Shown here one piece after another: positions 44,141 to 53,312 of a DNA stretch of 64,000 nucleotides. The notes below the pieces were generated by a model, which saw nothing but the letters and a program-made list of their open reading frames with translations, did no database searches and had not been told where the DNA came from. A program made the position numbers and the translations under genes. The first letter of the stretch is position 1. Every line of letters begins with the position of its first letter. Source of the DNA: Nocardia asteroides (GTDB taxonomy: Bacteria; Actinomycetota; Actinomycetes; Mycobacteriales; Mycobacteriaceae); the NCBI RefSeq assembly GCF_900637185.1, contig NZ_LR134352.1:3958001-4022000 (forward strand), read 5' to 3'.

Positions 44141-45982
44141 TCAGCCTCTGGCAGTCGGTGGCCGGGATTCGGCGCGATCGAGTTCTTCGTCCAGCGCCAG
44201 GGCGGCGGCGATGACGGCCAGATGCGTGAACGCCTGCGGGAAATTGCCCAATTGCTCACCGGAGGGGCCGATCTCCTCGGCGAACAGCCCCACGTGGTTG
44301 GCGTAGGTGAGCATCTTGTCGAAGGCGTAGCGGGCCTGCTGCACGCGCCCGGTGCGGGCCAGCGCCTCGACGTAGAGGAAGCTGCACAGGTTGAACGTGC
44401 CCTCGGTGCCGCGCAGCCCGTCGGGCGAGGCCGCCGGGTCGTAGCGGTAGACCAGGCTGTCGCTGACGAGTTCGTGATCCATCGCGTCGAGCGTGCTCAG
44501 CCACATCGGGTCGGTCGGTGACAGGAAACCCATGCGGGGCATGAGCAGCAGCGAGGCGTCGAGCACATCGGTGGCGTAGTGCTGGACGAAGGCCTGGCGC
44601 TTCTCGCTCCAGCCGCGGGTGACGATCTGGCGGAAGACCGCGTCGCGTTCGGCGGTCCAGCGGGCCAGGTCGGCCGGGCGGGCGTACTCGGTGGCCAGCC
44701 GGATGGCGCGGTCGAAGGCCACCCAGGTCATCAGCCTGCTGTAGGTGAATTCCTGACGGCCGCCGCGGGTTTCCCAGATCCCTTCGTCCGGGCGGTCCCA
44801 ATGGTCGGCGAGCCAGTCGACGATCCCGGCGAGAGTTTGCCAGCCGCCGATGGCGGCCATGTCGGTGGACTGGGCCAGGGCATCGGCCGCCTCGCCGTAG
44901 ATGTCGAGCTGGATCTGATCGGCGGCGCCGTTGCCGAGGCGCACCGGCGCCGAATTCCGGTATCCCGACAGATGGTCCAGCACCACTTCCTCGAGGTTCG
45001 GGTCGCCGTCGATTCGGTACATGATCTGCAGCGGCTCACCGGACGCCGTCCCGCCCGCCTCGACGCGGGCGCGCAGCCACTGGCGGAACGCGTAGGCCTC
45101 CTCGGTGAAGCCGAGGTCCATCAGCGCGCGCACCGACAGCGAGGCGTCCCGGATCCAGGTGTAGCGGTAGTCCCAGTTGCGTTCGCCCCCGATCTGTTCG
45201 GGCAGTCCCATGGTGGCCGCGGCGATGGGCGCGCCGGTCGGGGCATAGGTGAGCAGCTTGAGGGTGATCGCGGAACGGTTGACCATGTCGCGCCAGCGGC
45301 CGCGGTAGGTCGAGGCCCGCAACCACGTCTGCCAGAACGTGCGGCACCGCTCGAATTCGTCCGCGATGGCATGCCAGGTCGGCGCGCTCGCGACCGAGGC
45401 GCCCGGGGCGGCGGTGGTGAGCACCACCGCGGCGCGTTCACCCGCGGCGAGGGTGAAGTGCGCGACGCTGTCCACGCCGTCGGTGTGCAGTGCGATCGGG
45501 TCGGTGGTCTGGAGGTGGAGATCGGCGTCGGGAGAACGGAAGACGGCGGTGCGTTCGTCGACCCGGTCCAGGGTGTGGGTGGCGCGCGCGTAGTCGAACC
45601 GGGGGCGGCACTCCAGGGCGAATCGCAGACTGCCGCGCACCACCCGCGCCACGCGGACGAGGCGATGCCGGTCGACCGGGTCGCCGCCGGTGATCGGCAC
45701 CATGAAGTCGGCGACCTCGCCCACCCCGTCGGGTCCGCAGAACCGGGTGACCAGGATGGCGGTGTCGGGCATGTACAGCTGGCGCACGGTCACCTGGTGG
45801 GAGGTGTCGACCGCGATCGAGCAGTGCCCGCCCTTCTCGCTGTCGAGCAGCGACGCGAAGACACTCGGGGAGTCGAAACGTGGCGCGCACCACCAGTCGA
45901 TCGTGCCCGCGGCGGAAACCAGCGCCGCGGTCTGCAGATCACCGACGATGCCGTGCTCGTCGATCGGTGGGTAGGCGTTCAC
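44141..45982 (-). CDS. GH15 trehalase/glucoamylase-like enzyme
   Basis: 613 aa, GTG start at 45982 with GGGAGG upstream. The N-terminal trehalase-like domain starts YPPIDEHGIVGDLQTAALVS and has IDWWCAPRFDSPSVFASLLD. The (alpha/alpha)6 barrel has NWDYRYTWIRDASLSVRALMDLG, a signature of GH15. The C-terminal FNLCSFLYVEALARTGR and EEIGPSGEQLGNFPQAFTHLA are also family-typical. Mycobacterial GH15 members of this type (Rv2402 group) are trehalases that need phosphate and Mg. Trehalose hydrolysis is therefore the leading guess, with alpha-glucan hydrolysis the alternative. Confidence 0.9.
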   Translation of the reverse strand: MNAYPPIDEHGIVGDLQTAALVSAAGTIDWWCAPRFDSPSVFASLLDSEKGGHCSIAVDTSHQVTVRQLYMPDTAILVTRFCGPDGVGEVADFMVPITGGDPVDRHRLVRVARVVRGSLRFALECRPRFDYARATHTLDRVDERTAVFRSPDADLHLQTTDPIALHTDGVDSVAHFTLAAGERAAVVLTTAAPGASVASAPTWHAIADEFERCRTFWQTWLRASTYRGRWRDMVNRSAITLKLLTYAPTGAPIAAATMGLPEQIGGERNWDYRYTWIRDASLSVRALMDLGFTEEAYAFRQWLRARVEAGGTASGEPLQIMYRIDGDPNLEEVVLDHLSGYRNSAPVRLGNGAADQIQLDIYGEAADALAQSTDMAAIGGWQTLAGIVDWLADHWDRPDEGIWETRGGRQEFTYSRLMTWVAFDRAIRLATEYARPADLARWTAERDAVFRQIVTRGWSEKRQAFVQHYATDVLDASLLLMPRMGFLSPTDPMWLSTLDAMDHELVSDSLVYRYDPAASPDGLRGTEGTFNLCSFLYVEALARTGRVQQARYAFDKMLTYANHVGLFAEEIGPSGEQLGNFPQAFTHLAVIAAALALDEELDRAESRPPTARG

Positions 45983-46055
45983 GCGGGTTCCTCCCGTCGC
46001 AGGCCGCCCCTGCGGTCGGCTGCCTTCAGCAAAGCAGCGACCGGGCGGCCCGGCC

Positions 46056-47660
46056 TCACCCGGAAGGGGTGATTCCCGCGACGGGTTTGCGCGGGATCAG
46101 GCCCGTGCCGAACAGCGCGAGGATCGCGAGCACCGCGGTGACGGCGAAGGCGACCTGCAGCGCCTCCAGCCGCGAATCGGAGTTGACGGCGACGATGGCG
46201 TCCGCGGTACTGCCGTCGATGCCTGCCTGATCGAGCGCGTCGTCGAGCTGGGCGTCCGACAGGAACGGCACCCCGCCTGCCAGATCGGTGGTGGCCTGCT
46301 GCTGCACCGAGGCGGGCACCGACGGATTGTTCTCGATGCCGGCCAGCACCGAGGTGGTGAGCGTGGAGATCAGGATCGACCCGATCAGCGCGGTCCCCAG
46401 CGACGCGCCCAGCGTGGTCGCGGTGTTCTGCAGTCCGCCGACCTCGGAGCTGCGGGAGTCCGGGACCGCGGACACGGTGACGGCACCGAGCTGGGAAGCC
46501 AAGGCGCCCAGGCCCAGTCCCATCAGCAGCATCGGAATCGAGACGACACCGGCGTTGGCGCCCGGATCCATGCCCGCTGCCAGGATCAGCACGCCCACGA
46601 TCATGGCGAGCAACCCCACCCGCACGACACGGCGCGGGTTGGCCCGCGGCAGGAACTTCGGGATGCCCGCCGCGGCCAGCACCAGCGCCACCGACAGCGG
46701 CAGGATCCGCACGCCGGTCTCGACCGCGCTGAGATCGAGCACCACCGACAGGAACAGCGGTACCGAGAAGAACACCCCGGCCTGCACGGCGAACTGCGCG
46801 AAGAACATGCTCGCGCCGCCGACCAGTTGCCGGTTGCGCAACAACGCCGGATCCACCAGCGGATCCTGTCCCCGTTCCACCAGATAGGCCTGCCTGCGCA
46901 GGAACAGGTACAGCGTGAGCAGGCCGCCGATCAGCAGCCAGAACACCGCGGACAGGCCGAACAGGGCGGGCTCGCCCGCCGCGGGCCGCACCCAGCCCCA
47001 CTCGCTCGACCGCAACACCGCGAACACGATCGCGCCGAGCCCGACGACCGACAGCAGCGACCCGACCAGATCCAGCCGCACCCGCTCGGCGGGCGCGTCC
47101 TCGACCCGGCGCAGCACCAGCAGGATGGCCACCACGATCACGACCTCGCCGAAGAAGACGTAGCGCCACGACGCGAAGGTGGTCACAGCGCCGCCGAGCA
47201 GGGGGCCGACGGCCACGGCGATGGCGCCCGCGGCCGCGACGATGCCATAGGCGGCCGCGCGGCGTTCGGGCGGGAAGTTGCCCGCCACCAGCGACACGAT
47301 CGCGGGCATGATCAGGGCCGCGCCGATGCCCTCGAGCAGCGACCAGCCCAGCAGCAGCACCGGCAGATTCGGCGCGAGCCCGGTCACGAACGACCCGACG
47401 CCGTACACGACCAGCCCGATCCCGAACACCCGGCGCCTGCCGACGATGGCGCCGATCTTGCCGCCGGTGATCATCAGCGAGGCCATGACCAGCGTGTAGA
47501 GCGTGATCGCGGTCTGGATACCGGTGATCGTGGTGCCCAGATCCTGGGCGACGGTGGCCATGGACACGTTCATCACGGAACTGTCGAGCGTCATGAGGAA
47601 CTGTCCTGAGGCCAGCACCGTCAGGACGAGCGCTTTCGACTTCACCGGCGGTGCCGACAT
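46056..47660 (-). CDS. DHA2-family MFS multidrug exporter
   Basis: 534 aa, RBS GAGGAG. Fourteen transmembrane helices. Motifs C/A of the drug:H+ antiporters are visible as LDSSVMNVSMATVAQDL (TM1, DSSVVNVALP-like), GGKIGAIVGRRRVFGIG (motif A) and GPLLGGAVTTFASWRYVFF (motif C). It belongs to the EmrB/QacA group and likely exports a drug or metabolite with proton antiport. It is 15 bp below the small membrane protein gene (47676), probably co-transcribed. Confidence 0.93.
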   Translation of the reverse strand: MSAPPVKSKALVLTVLASGQFLMTLDSSVMNVSMATVAQDLGTTITGIQTAITLYTLVMASLMITGGKIGAIVGRRRVFGIGLVVYGVGSFVTGLAPNLPVLLLGWSLLEGIGAALIMPAIVSLVAGNFPPERRAAAYGIVAAAGAIAVAVGPLLGGAVTTFASWRYVFFGEVVIVVAILLVLRRVEDAPAERVRLDLVGSLLSVVGLGAIVFAVLRSSEWGWVRPAAGEPALFGLSAVFWLLIGGLLTLYLFLRRQAYLVERGQDPLVDPALLRNRQLVGGASMFFAQFAVQAGVFFSVPLFLSVVLDLSAVETGVRILPLSVALVLAAAGIPKFLPRANPRRVVRVGLLAMIVGVLILAAGMDPGANAGVVSIPMLLMGLGLGALASQLGAVTVSAVPDSRSSEVGGLQNTATTLGASLGTALIGSILISTLTTSVLAGIENNPSVPASVQQQATTDLAGGVPFLSDAQLDDALDQAGIDGSTADAIVAVNSDSRLEALQVAFAVTAVLAILALFGTGLIPRKPVAGITPSG

Positions 47661-47675
47661 CCGGTCTCCTCGAGG

Positions 47676-48212
47676 TCAGTGGGTCAAGGCGACTTTGACC
47701 GCCACCACGGTGGTGGCGGCACAGCCCAGCGCGATCGCGCCGAGCAGGGTCGAACGATCGGGTCGCCTGCCCTCGAGCCGGCGGATGACGAACACGATCC
47801 CGGCGATCCGCAGCAGCATCGCCACCTCGGCCAGGATCTGGGCGGTGCGGGGTTCGAGCCAGCCGAACCCGGCGGCCGCGAGGATCGCGCACGGCATGAC
47901 CGCCGAACTGAGGATGGGCAGCGAATCGCGCAGGTCCGCGAACCGCTGCGCACGGGTCACGGCCGAAGCCTCACGCACCGACCGGCCGACACCTTCGGCG
48001 AACACGTGGGCGATGAACGTCGACAGCGCGGTGCCGAGGACCACGAGGATGCCGACATCGTCGTTCGACGGTGAGACCGGGATCAACGCGGCCAGGATCA
48101 GGATGTTGCCGTAGATGTAGGCGCTGATCCGGCCCGCGGCGTTGCGGCGGTCGAGCGGGGCACCCCGGGAGAACAGGGGCCGGTGCAGCATTTCGTGCGT
48201 CGAGCCTTCCAT
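47676..48212 (-). CDS. Four-TM membrane protein of unknown function
   Basis: 178 aa from ATG 48212 (GCGAGG upstream); ATG 48191 is an alternative. The conserved-looking start GRISAYIYGNILILAALIPV precedes a segment with HVFAEGVGRSVREASAVTRAQRFADLRDSLPIL between helices 2 and 3. Actinobacterial proteins of this kind are uncharacterised. It sits upstream of the DHA2 exporter, with which it probably forms an operon. Confidence 0.75.
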   Translation of the reverse strand: MEGSTHEMLHRPLFSRGAPLDRRNAAGRISAYIYGNILILAALIPVSPSNDDVGILVVLGTALSTFIAHVFAEGVGRSVREASAVTRAQRFADLRDSLPILSSAVMPCAILAAAGFGWLEPRTAQILAEVAMLLRIAGIVFVIRRLEGRRPDRSTLLGAIALGCAATTVVAVKVALTH

Positions 48213-48336
48213 CGGGCCTCGCAGTGTTCGTCAGCTGACACTGTGCGCACCCCGGTCAGGGGTGCTACCTCACTATATGCGCGCCGTGCGCCGGGCTGCG
48301 GTGCCGCGCGAGGGGCCGGGTCGTGTAGTTTGCACG

Positions 48337-48364
48337 CCAGGAGCGGCTGTTTCGCCGCTCCTGG
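48337..48364 (+). promoter_or_regulatory. Perfect 11-bp hairpin in 5' region of small peptide gene
   Basis: CCAGGAGCGGC and GCCGCTCCTGG pair perfectly across a 6-nt loop (TGTTTC), ending 28 nt before the 33-aa peptide start. It may be an attenuator, an mRNA-stabilising stem, or a terminator of an upstream RNA. Confidence 0.7.
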
Positions 48365-48392
48365 GTTTGCTGTCGAATGTTAGGAAAGCTTG

Positions 48393-48494
48393 ATGGGAAG
48401 CACTGCCCTCGATGTCATTGCCCTGCTGGTCAACCGTGCCGCCGGTTTCTGGAACTGGATGGCGACCGGCTCGGCGGGTTTCCCGCCGCTGTGA
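48393..48494 (+). CDS. Stand-alone 33-aa amphipathic peptide
   Basis: ATG 48393 with AGGAAAGC at ideal spacing encodes MGSTALDVIALLVNRAAGFW then NWMATGSAGFPPL and stops at 48494. The first 23 residues can form an amphipathic or membrane-inserting helix, and the tail is Gly/Pro-rich. It is preceded by a strong 5' hairpin and followed 16 nt later by a strong terminator, so it looks like its own transcription unit. The size recalls short corynebacterial porin or modulin peptides, but I do not recognise the sequence. Function unknown. Confidence 0.6.
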   Translation: MGSTALDVIALLVNRAAGFWNWMATGSAGFPPL

Positions 48495-48510
48495 TCGTCT
48501 GAGCTGAACC

Positions 48511-48551
48511 CGCGAAACCCCTGGAACCCCGTCGGGTCCGGGGGTTTCGCG
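48511..48551 (+). terminator. Strong terminator after small peptide gene
   Basis: CGCGAAACCCC (48511-48521) pairs perfectly with GGGGTTTCGCG (48541-48551). A second inner stem (GGAACCC with GGGTCC) extends it. It is 16 nt after the peptide stop codon. Confidence 0.85.
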
Positions 48552-48632
48552 CTGTCGGGGGTCCGCACGCGGTCGAGCGTGTCGTACCCCGGCGTTACCG
48601 TTGGCGCACAGCCCATGTCGAGGAGGGTGACG

Positions 48633-49004
48633 ATGACCGACAGTGTCGAACGTGTGCGGGAACGAGCGCGGCGTCCGGAGGATCTGAGCCGGTTGGTGGT
48701 CGAGCGGCTCAACGCCGGTGACGTGGACGGCCTGGTCGAGTTGTACGAATCCGAGGCGGTGCTGGCGCTGCCCGACGGCGTGGTGGCCACCGGGATCGAG
48801 GAGATCCGGGCGGCCTACACCCGGCTGATCGCCGATCGCCCGGTGTTCCAGCCCGGCGCGCAGGCCCCGGCCTTGCGGGCCGGTGACCTGGCGCTGACCT
48901 CGTCGCGGCTACCCGGCGGGACCGGCGCGACCGTCGAGGTGGCGCGTCGGCAGCCCGACGGCAGCTGGCGGTGGATCCTGGATCAGCCGAACGTCCTCGG
49001 CTGA
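48633..49004 (+). CDS. NTF2-like (SnoaL/YybH-type) protein
   Basis: 123 aa from ATG 48633 (GGAGGGTGACG upstream). LSRLVVERLNAGDVDGLVELYESEAVLALPDGVVATG is the first helix and strand of NTF2-like proteins. GTGATVEVARRQPDGSWRWILDQPNV is the typical C-terminal sheet. The fold binds small ligands and includes isomerases, cyclases and non-catalytic subunits. No catalytic residues are assignable. Isolated gene. Confidence 0.88.
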   Translation: MTDSVERVRERARRPEDLSRLVVERLNAGDVDGLVELYESEAVLALPDGVVATGIEEIRAAYTRLIADRPVFQPGAQAPALRAGDLALTSSRLPGGTGATVEVARRQPDGSWRWILDQPNVLG

Positions 49005-49043
49005 GGAGAGTCGTTGCGGTGCCGCGGTTTTCGCGGCACCCGC

Positions 49044-49385
49044 TCAGTTCTGGGTGAGGCCCGTCGAGAACACGACGACGACCTTGTCCGGGGTGACCTC
49101 GCTGACCCGCACGTCCGTCCCGTTGGACGCCTGCGACTGCCCGACCGGCACGGTGATCTGCTGGCCACCGACGCTCAGGGTCACCACGTCGCCGTTGACG
49201 GCCACGAGCTGCGCCTCGATCCCGAGGACCGAGGCCTTCGCGTCCACCCCGCGATCGAAGGTGACGGTGCAGCCGCCGACCGTGCACTCGGAGGTGGTGC
49301 CGGGCCCGGTCATGGTGCAAGCGGTGGCGGCGAGGGGCAACAGGAGGGCGAAAGCGGACAGCGCGATCAGCCGACGAACAGGCAT
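49044..49385 (-). CDS. Putative small lipoprotein
   Basis: 113 aa. A signal sequence (MPVRRLIALSAFALLLPLAA) ends in a lipobox-like ATAC with Cys23. The mature part, about 90 residues, is rich in Val/Thr beta-strands, with two closely spaced Cys (SECTVGGCTVTF) that could form a disulfide. No known domain. It probably anchors to the outer face of the cytoplasmic membrane. Convergent with the NTF2-like gene. Confidence 0.75.
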   Translation of the reverse strand: MPVRRLIALSAFALLLPLAATACTMTGPGTTSECTVGGCTVTFDRGVDAKASVLGIEAQLVAVNGDVVTLSVGGQQITVPVGQSQASNGTDVRVSEVTPDKVVVVFSTGLTQN

Positions 49386-49644
49386 GTCGTCAGTCTAGTG
49401 CGCGCGAGCCGGTCGGGACCCAGGAGTGGACTCGGGATCGAAGGTGCAACGGAACGGTCTCGCCGTGTTGCGGGTCGGCCACATCGGGTAATACCGTCGC
49501 TGAGAGGTAACCGGCATCGCAGCATCGGGTGCCGATCGTGTCCGGTACGTCGGGGTGACCTCGCCGGATCTGTCGCTGACGGACAGGTCTGCCGGTCAAC
49601 CGGACGGTCGCTGGGGGCGGCGGCGGAGATCGGGAGGTGGGACC

Positions 49645-50367
49645 ATGATCGCGGGCGAGATGACTGTTACCAGCCGCTGGTGGTGGCGGCCGGGGTGGAC
49701 ACCGGGACGATCGTTCTACGAATGGCAGCTGGCGCCGACCCAGCCGATCGCCGACAAACTGGTCGAGATCTTCGCGCCGACCCTGGGCCGGCTGGCCGGG
49801 TTCGAGGCGGTCGACGCCGGGCGCTTGCGGATCGGCGTGCAGGGGATCGGGTTCGCCGACGGGGTGAAAGGCGTGCACCTGGCGGCGCTCGTGGTCGGCG
49901 CGCGAGACCGGTTGGCCGGGCACGCGCCGTTCCAGCTGAGCTTCGGTGCGCCACGGATCGTGGCCGACGCCGTGCGCCTGCCGGTCACGATCCCCGACGA
50001 ATTGCTCTCCGTCCGTGCCGATCTCACCGATTCGCTCACCGACATCTGGATCCGGGAGCGGATTCCCGACTTCGGTGAACCGCTGCGGCCCTTCCTGACG
50101 CTGGCACACGCCACCCGGCCGACCCCGGTGGCGGAGGCCGAAACCGCTTTCGCCGCCGATGGTTTCACCGACTTCACCCTCGACGACACCGTCTCGGCTG
50201 TATCGCTGGTCGAATTGCAGTGCGAGGCGGGGCGATACGACTGGGACGAGGTCAGCACTCACGAGCTGCTGCGGGTGCCCGACCCCGTCGTCGAACCCAC
50301 GGTCTACGACGATCCGCTGTTCGGCGCACTGCCCCGGCCGCGGGAGACGAGCCGGCTCAGGGGGTGA
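49645..50367 (+). CDS. Conserved hypothetical, possibly 2'-5' RNA ligase fold
   Basis: 240 aa from ATG 49645 (GGGAGGTGG upstream). FYEWQLAPTQPIADKLVEIFAPTLGRLAGFEAVDAGRLRIGVQGIGF and AVSLVELQCEAGRYDW have the alternating pattern of LigT/2'-5' RNA ligase-like proteins. The two HxT/S catalytic motifs are not convincingly present, so activity is doubtful. The last codons overlap the convergent ferredoxin gene by 11 bp. Confidence 0.65.
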   Translation: MIAGEMTVTSRWWWRPGWTPGRSFYEWQLAPTQPIADKLVEIFAPTLGRLAGFEAVDAGRLRIGVQGIGFADGVKGVHLAALVVGARDRLAGHAPFQLSFGAPRIVADAVRLPVTIPDELLSVRADLTDSLTDIWIRERIPDFGEPLRPFLTLAHATRPTPVAEAETAFAADGFTDFTLDDTVSAVSLVELQCEAGRYDWDEVSTHELLRVPDPVVEPTVYDDPLFGALPRPRETSRLRG

Positions 50368-50695
50368 GCCGCGGCGGCGGGGTGCCGTGCGGGAGGCGCG
50401 GTCCCACCGCGACCCGCGCGCCCGCCGTACGGCCGTGGCCCCAGCCGAGTTTCTCCCGGTACCGGCCGATGTGCTCGACCGGCACCGCCGCGGTGGCGGG
50501 CAGCGGCGTGGAATCCGGCGCCACGTAGAGGGCGTCGGTGGGGCAGTAGGCCTCGCACATGAAGCACGTCTGGCAGTCGGATTGCCTGGCGATGACCGGG
50601 ATTCCGCTGTCGGTGCGGTCGAACACATTGGTCGGGCAGGCCAGCACGCACTTGTCGCAGCCGATGCAGTCCTGGGCGCGCAGCAGTTCGATCAC
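50357..50695 (-). CDS. Two-[4Fe-4S] ferredoxin-type protein (AprB-like partner)
   Basis: 112 aa, GTG start at 50695 overlapping the flavoprotein stop (GTGA), so the two are translationally coupled. Two complete cluster motifs are present: CIGCDKCVLACP near residue 9 and CQTCFMCEAYCP near residue 42. The C-terminal about 50 residues are basic and unstructured. It probably passes electrons to or from the FAD subunit encoded just upstream, as in adenylylsulfate-reductase-type AprAB pairs. It is the last gene of the organosulfur operon. Confidence 0.88.
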   Translation of the reverse strand: MIELLRAQDCIGCDKCVLACPTNVFDRTDSGIPVIARQSDCQTCFMCEAYCPTDALYVAPDSTPLPATAAVPVEHIGRYREKLGWGHGRTAGARVAVGPRLPHGTPPPRLTP

Positions 50696-52281
50696 GACGC
50701 CACCGCCAGCCCGGAGTTCCTGGCCACGGCCGTGCCCGTCCACACCTGGTCGAGGCCGCCCGAGAGCACATGATGATGCTGGGCCGGATCGGCGTCGGGG
50801 TGGTCGGCGCGTTTGCTCATGCCCCGGGTTTCGGTGCGCGACAAAGTCGACCGGTACATGAGCCTGCCGACGGCGGTGATCGCCGCGGCCTGCCTGGCCT
50901 TGACCCGCTCGGGCCCGGTGCACCCGCCCAGCCCGTCGGCTGCCGCGGCCCACAGCTCGTCGAGGCGGGCCAGCGCGGGACGCAGCCGGTCGCCGTGGCG
51001 CAGGTAGTTCTTGTCGAACGGGATCAGCTCGGCCTGCGCGGCGGCCACCACCTCGTCGGCGGTGAGCGCACCGGAACCGGTGGGCCGCAACCCCACCCGG
51101 CCCGCGCCGGCCGCCGCGGTGGCCCGCCCGGCGGCGCGTGCGTAGCGCGCGGCGCCTGCGCCCGCCCAGCTGCCCGACGACATCGCCCAGGCGGCATTGT
51201 GACTGCCGCCGCCGGTGAAGCCGCCGCAGATGCGTTCCCGCGTCGCCGCGTCGCCCGCGGCGAACAGGCCGGGCACCGTGGTGGCGCACTCGTCGTCGAC
51301 GATGTCGAGCCCGCCGGTGCCGCGCACGGTCCCCTCCGCGAGCAGGTCGATCTCGAAGCGCTGGGTGAACGGGTCGATGCCGCGGCGGTCGAACTGGAGG
51401 AAGAAGTTGGGCTGGCCCAGCCGCATCTGCGCCTGCACCGTCGCGTCGGCCCGGTCGAGCTGCGCGAACACCTTCTCCTGTCGCAGTGTTCGCGCGATCA
51501 CCGAGCGGCCCTTGGTCGAGCCGGCGTCCTCGAGCACGCGACCGTCCTCGCCGAAGAAGGTGGCGTAGCCGTAGTAGGCGGTCTTGGTGATGGTCGAGCC
51601 CTTGGGCACGATGGCGTAGGCGTTGGAGAACTCCATGCCGGAGAACCGCGCGCCCGCCTCGGCGGCCATCAGGGCGCCGTCGCCGGTGTCGACATTCGTG
51701 CCGAGTGCCTTGGACAGGAACGCGCAGCCGCCGGTCGCCAGCACGACGGCACCGGCGGTGATCCGGTAGTCGCGGTCCAGCTGACGCTGATAGCCCGCGG
51801 CGCCGCGCACGGCACCCGCGTCGTCGACGAGCAGTTCGAGCGCCGGGGAGTGGTCGTGGATCCGCACGCCGATCCGGGTGAGCCAGGCGCGCATCCGGCG
51901 CATGTACTCCGGCCCCTGCACTCCGGTCCGCATCGGTTCGCCGGTCGCGGCGTCGACCGGGAAGGGGTAGCGGCCTTCCACGGCGAGCCGGTTCATGTTG
52001 GTGTAGGTCTGGTCGAGGACGCGGTCCATCCAGTAGTGGTCGGCCAGGAAGCCGCCGAGTGCTTCCCTGGTGGCCTTGGCGTTGGCGCGGGCGGTCGCCT
52101 CGGGCGCGACGTACCAGACGCCGGTGCCCGAGGGCGCGGTGGCGCCGCTGGTTCCGCAGTAGCCCTTGTCGACGAGGATCACCTCCGCGCCCGCTTCCCG
52201 CGCGTGGATCGCGGCCCAGGACGCGGCGGGCCCGCCGCCGATGACGAGGACGTCGGTCTCGGTGTGCCAGGGGGTACTCAT
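50692..52281 (-). CDS. FAD-binding oxidoreductase (fumarate reductase/AprA-like)
   Basis: 529 aa from ATG 52281. The dinucleotide loop is DVLVIGGGPAASWAAIHARE, followed by VDKGYCGTSGATAPSGTG. TAGAVVLATGGCAFLSKALG and GLFAAGDAATRERICGGFTGGGSHNAAWA complete the FAD site of the succinate dehydrogenase/fumarate reductase flavoprotein family. Pairing with the two-cluster ferredoxin is like AprA/AprB. Such pairs in sulfur-assimilation loci are poorly characterised. Here it probably processes a sulfur intermediate released from an organosulfonate. Confidence 0.88.
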   Translation of the reverse strand: MSTPWHTETDVLVIGGGPAASWAAIHAREAGAEVILVDKGYCGTSGATAPSGTGVWYVAPEATARANAKATREALGGFLADHYWMDRVLDQTYTNMNRLAVEGRYPFPVDAATGEPMRTGVQGPEYMRRMRAWLTRIGVRIHDHSPALELLVDDAGAVRGAAGYQRQLDRDYRITAGAVVLATGGCAFLSKALGTNVDTGDGALMAAEAGARFSGMEFSNAYAIVPKGSTITKTAYYGYATFFGEDGRVLEDAGSTKGRSVIARTLRQEKVFAQLDRADATVQAQMRLGQPNFFLQFDRRGIDPFTQRFEIDLLAEGTVRGTGGLDIVDDECATTVPGLFAAGDAATRERICGGFTGGGSHNAAWAMSSGSWAGAGAARYARAAGRATAAAGAGRVGLRPTGSGALTADEVVAAAQAELIPFDKNYLRHGDRLRPALARLDELWAAAADGLGGCTGPERVKARQAAAITAVGRLMYRSTLSRTETRGMSKRADHPDADPAQHHHVLSGGLDQVWTGTAVARNSGLAVAS

Positions 52282-52376
52282 GGCGGTTGCTCCTGTGTTC
52301 GTGCGGCCCGACACGCGGGCGGGAATGGACGCGCGGCTCCGGTGCCCGGCCCGCGAGCCGGGCACCGGAGGCTCGC

Positions 52377-53312
52377 TCACGCGCCGGTGAACTTCTCGCC
52401 CGCCACCGGTGTCGACGGCGCCCCGTCGACACCGACGGGGATGTCACCCTCGAGCGTGGTGCGGTACAGCACCCGGGTGACGTCGAGGTGGTCCAGATCG
52501 CTGGGGGCCAGGTGCGCGGTGGCGCGGTTGTCCCAGAACGCGATGCTGCCCTTCGCCCACCGGAACCGGACGGTGTAGGAGGGGTGCGAGATCTCGTCGT
52601 AGAGCAGCTTCAGCAGTGCCTCGCTCTGCGGCGGGGTCAAGCCCAGGATGCGGGTGGTGAAGCCCGGGTTGACGAACAGCACCCGCTCACCGGTCACCGG
52701 GTGCACCCGCACCACCGGGTGCTCGGTGACCAGCGGCGCCGCCGCGACCTTGCGGGCGTAGTCGCTGTCGGCCTCCCACGGCGGGATCCGGCCGCCGAAG
52801 CGGTGCTCGGCGCGCAGGCCGTCGAGGAAGGTGCGCAGCGACTCCGGCAGCCCGGCATAGGCGGCGGCCAGATTGGTCCACTGGGTGTCGCCGCCGCGCT
52901 CGGGCGCGATCTCGGCTCGCAGGATGGAGGCGGCGGGCGGGTTGATCAGTGGCGACACGTCGGTGTGCCACTGATTGGTGTAGCTGAACTTCTTGCGGCC
53001 GAAGCGCTTCTCGTAGAGCCTGCTGTCCACGGCCAGGATCTCCGGGTGCTCGGTGGGCGCGTCGTCGTCGTAGGGATGCGACGGGGTGACCGCGCCGAAG
53101 CGGCGGGAGAAGGCGATCTGCTCGGCGTGGCCGATCTCCTGATCGCGGAAGAACAGCACCTTGTGCCGGTGCAGGGCGTCGGTGATCTCGGCGACCTGGG
53201 CGTCGGTGAGTTCGGTGCGCAGGTCGACGCCGGTGACCTCGGCGCCGATGTGCCCCGCGACCGGGACGATGTCCAGTGCGGTCGCGGTACGGGGGTTTTC
53301 GATGGTGGTCAT
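52377..53312 (-). CDS. TauD/TfdA-family alpha-ketoglutarate dioxygenase
   Basis: 311 aa from ATG 53312 (AAGGA upstream). The Fe(II) facial triad is visible as WHTD (His116, Asp118) and NRATAH (His267). The co-substrate Arg is in DVTRVLYRTTL (Arg280). It probably hydroxylates an alkyl sulfonate or sulfate ester beta to the sulfur group, releasing sulfite or sulfate, as TauD or AtsK do. Its place in an ABC-transporter/monooxygenase operon with a sulfur-type leader peptide supports that role. Exact substrate not assignable. Confidence 0.92.
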   Translation of the reverse strand: MTTIENPRTATALDIVPVAGHIGAEVTGVDLRTELTDAQVAEITDALHRHKVLFFRDQEIGHAEQIAFSRRFGAVTPSHPYDDDAPTEHPEILAVDSRLYEKRFGRKKFSYTNQWHTDVSPLINPPAASILRAEIAPERGGDTQWTNLAAAYAGLPESLRTFLDGLRAEHRFGGRIPPWEADSDYARKVAAAPLVTEHPVVRVHPVTGERVLFVNPGFTTRILGLTPPQSEALLKLLYDEISHPSYTVRFRWAKGSIAFWDNRATAHLAPSDLDHLDVTRVLYRTTLEGDIPVGVDGAPSTPVAGEKFTGA

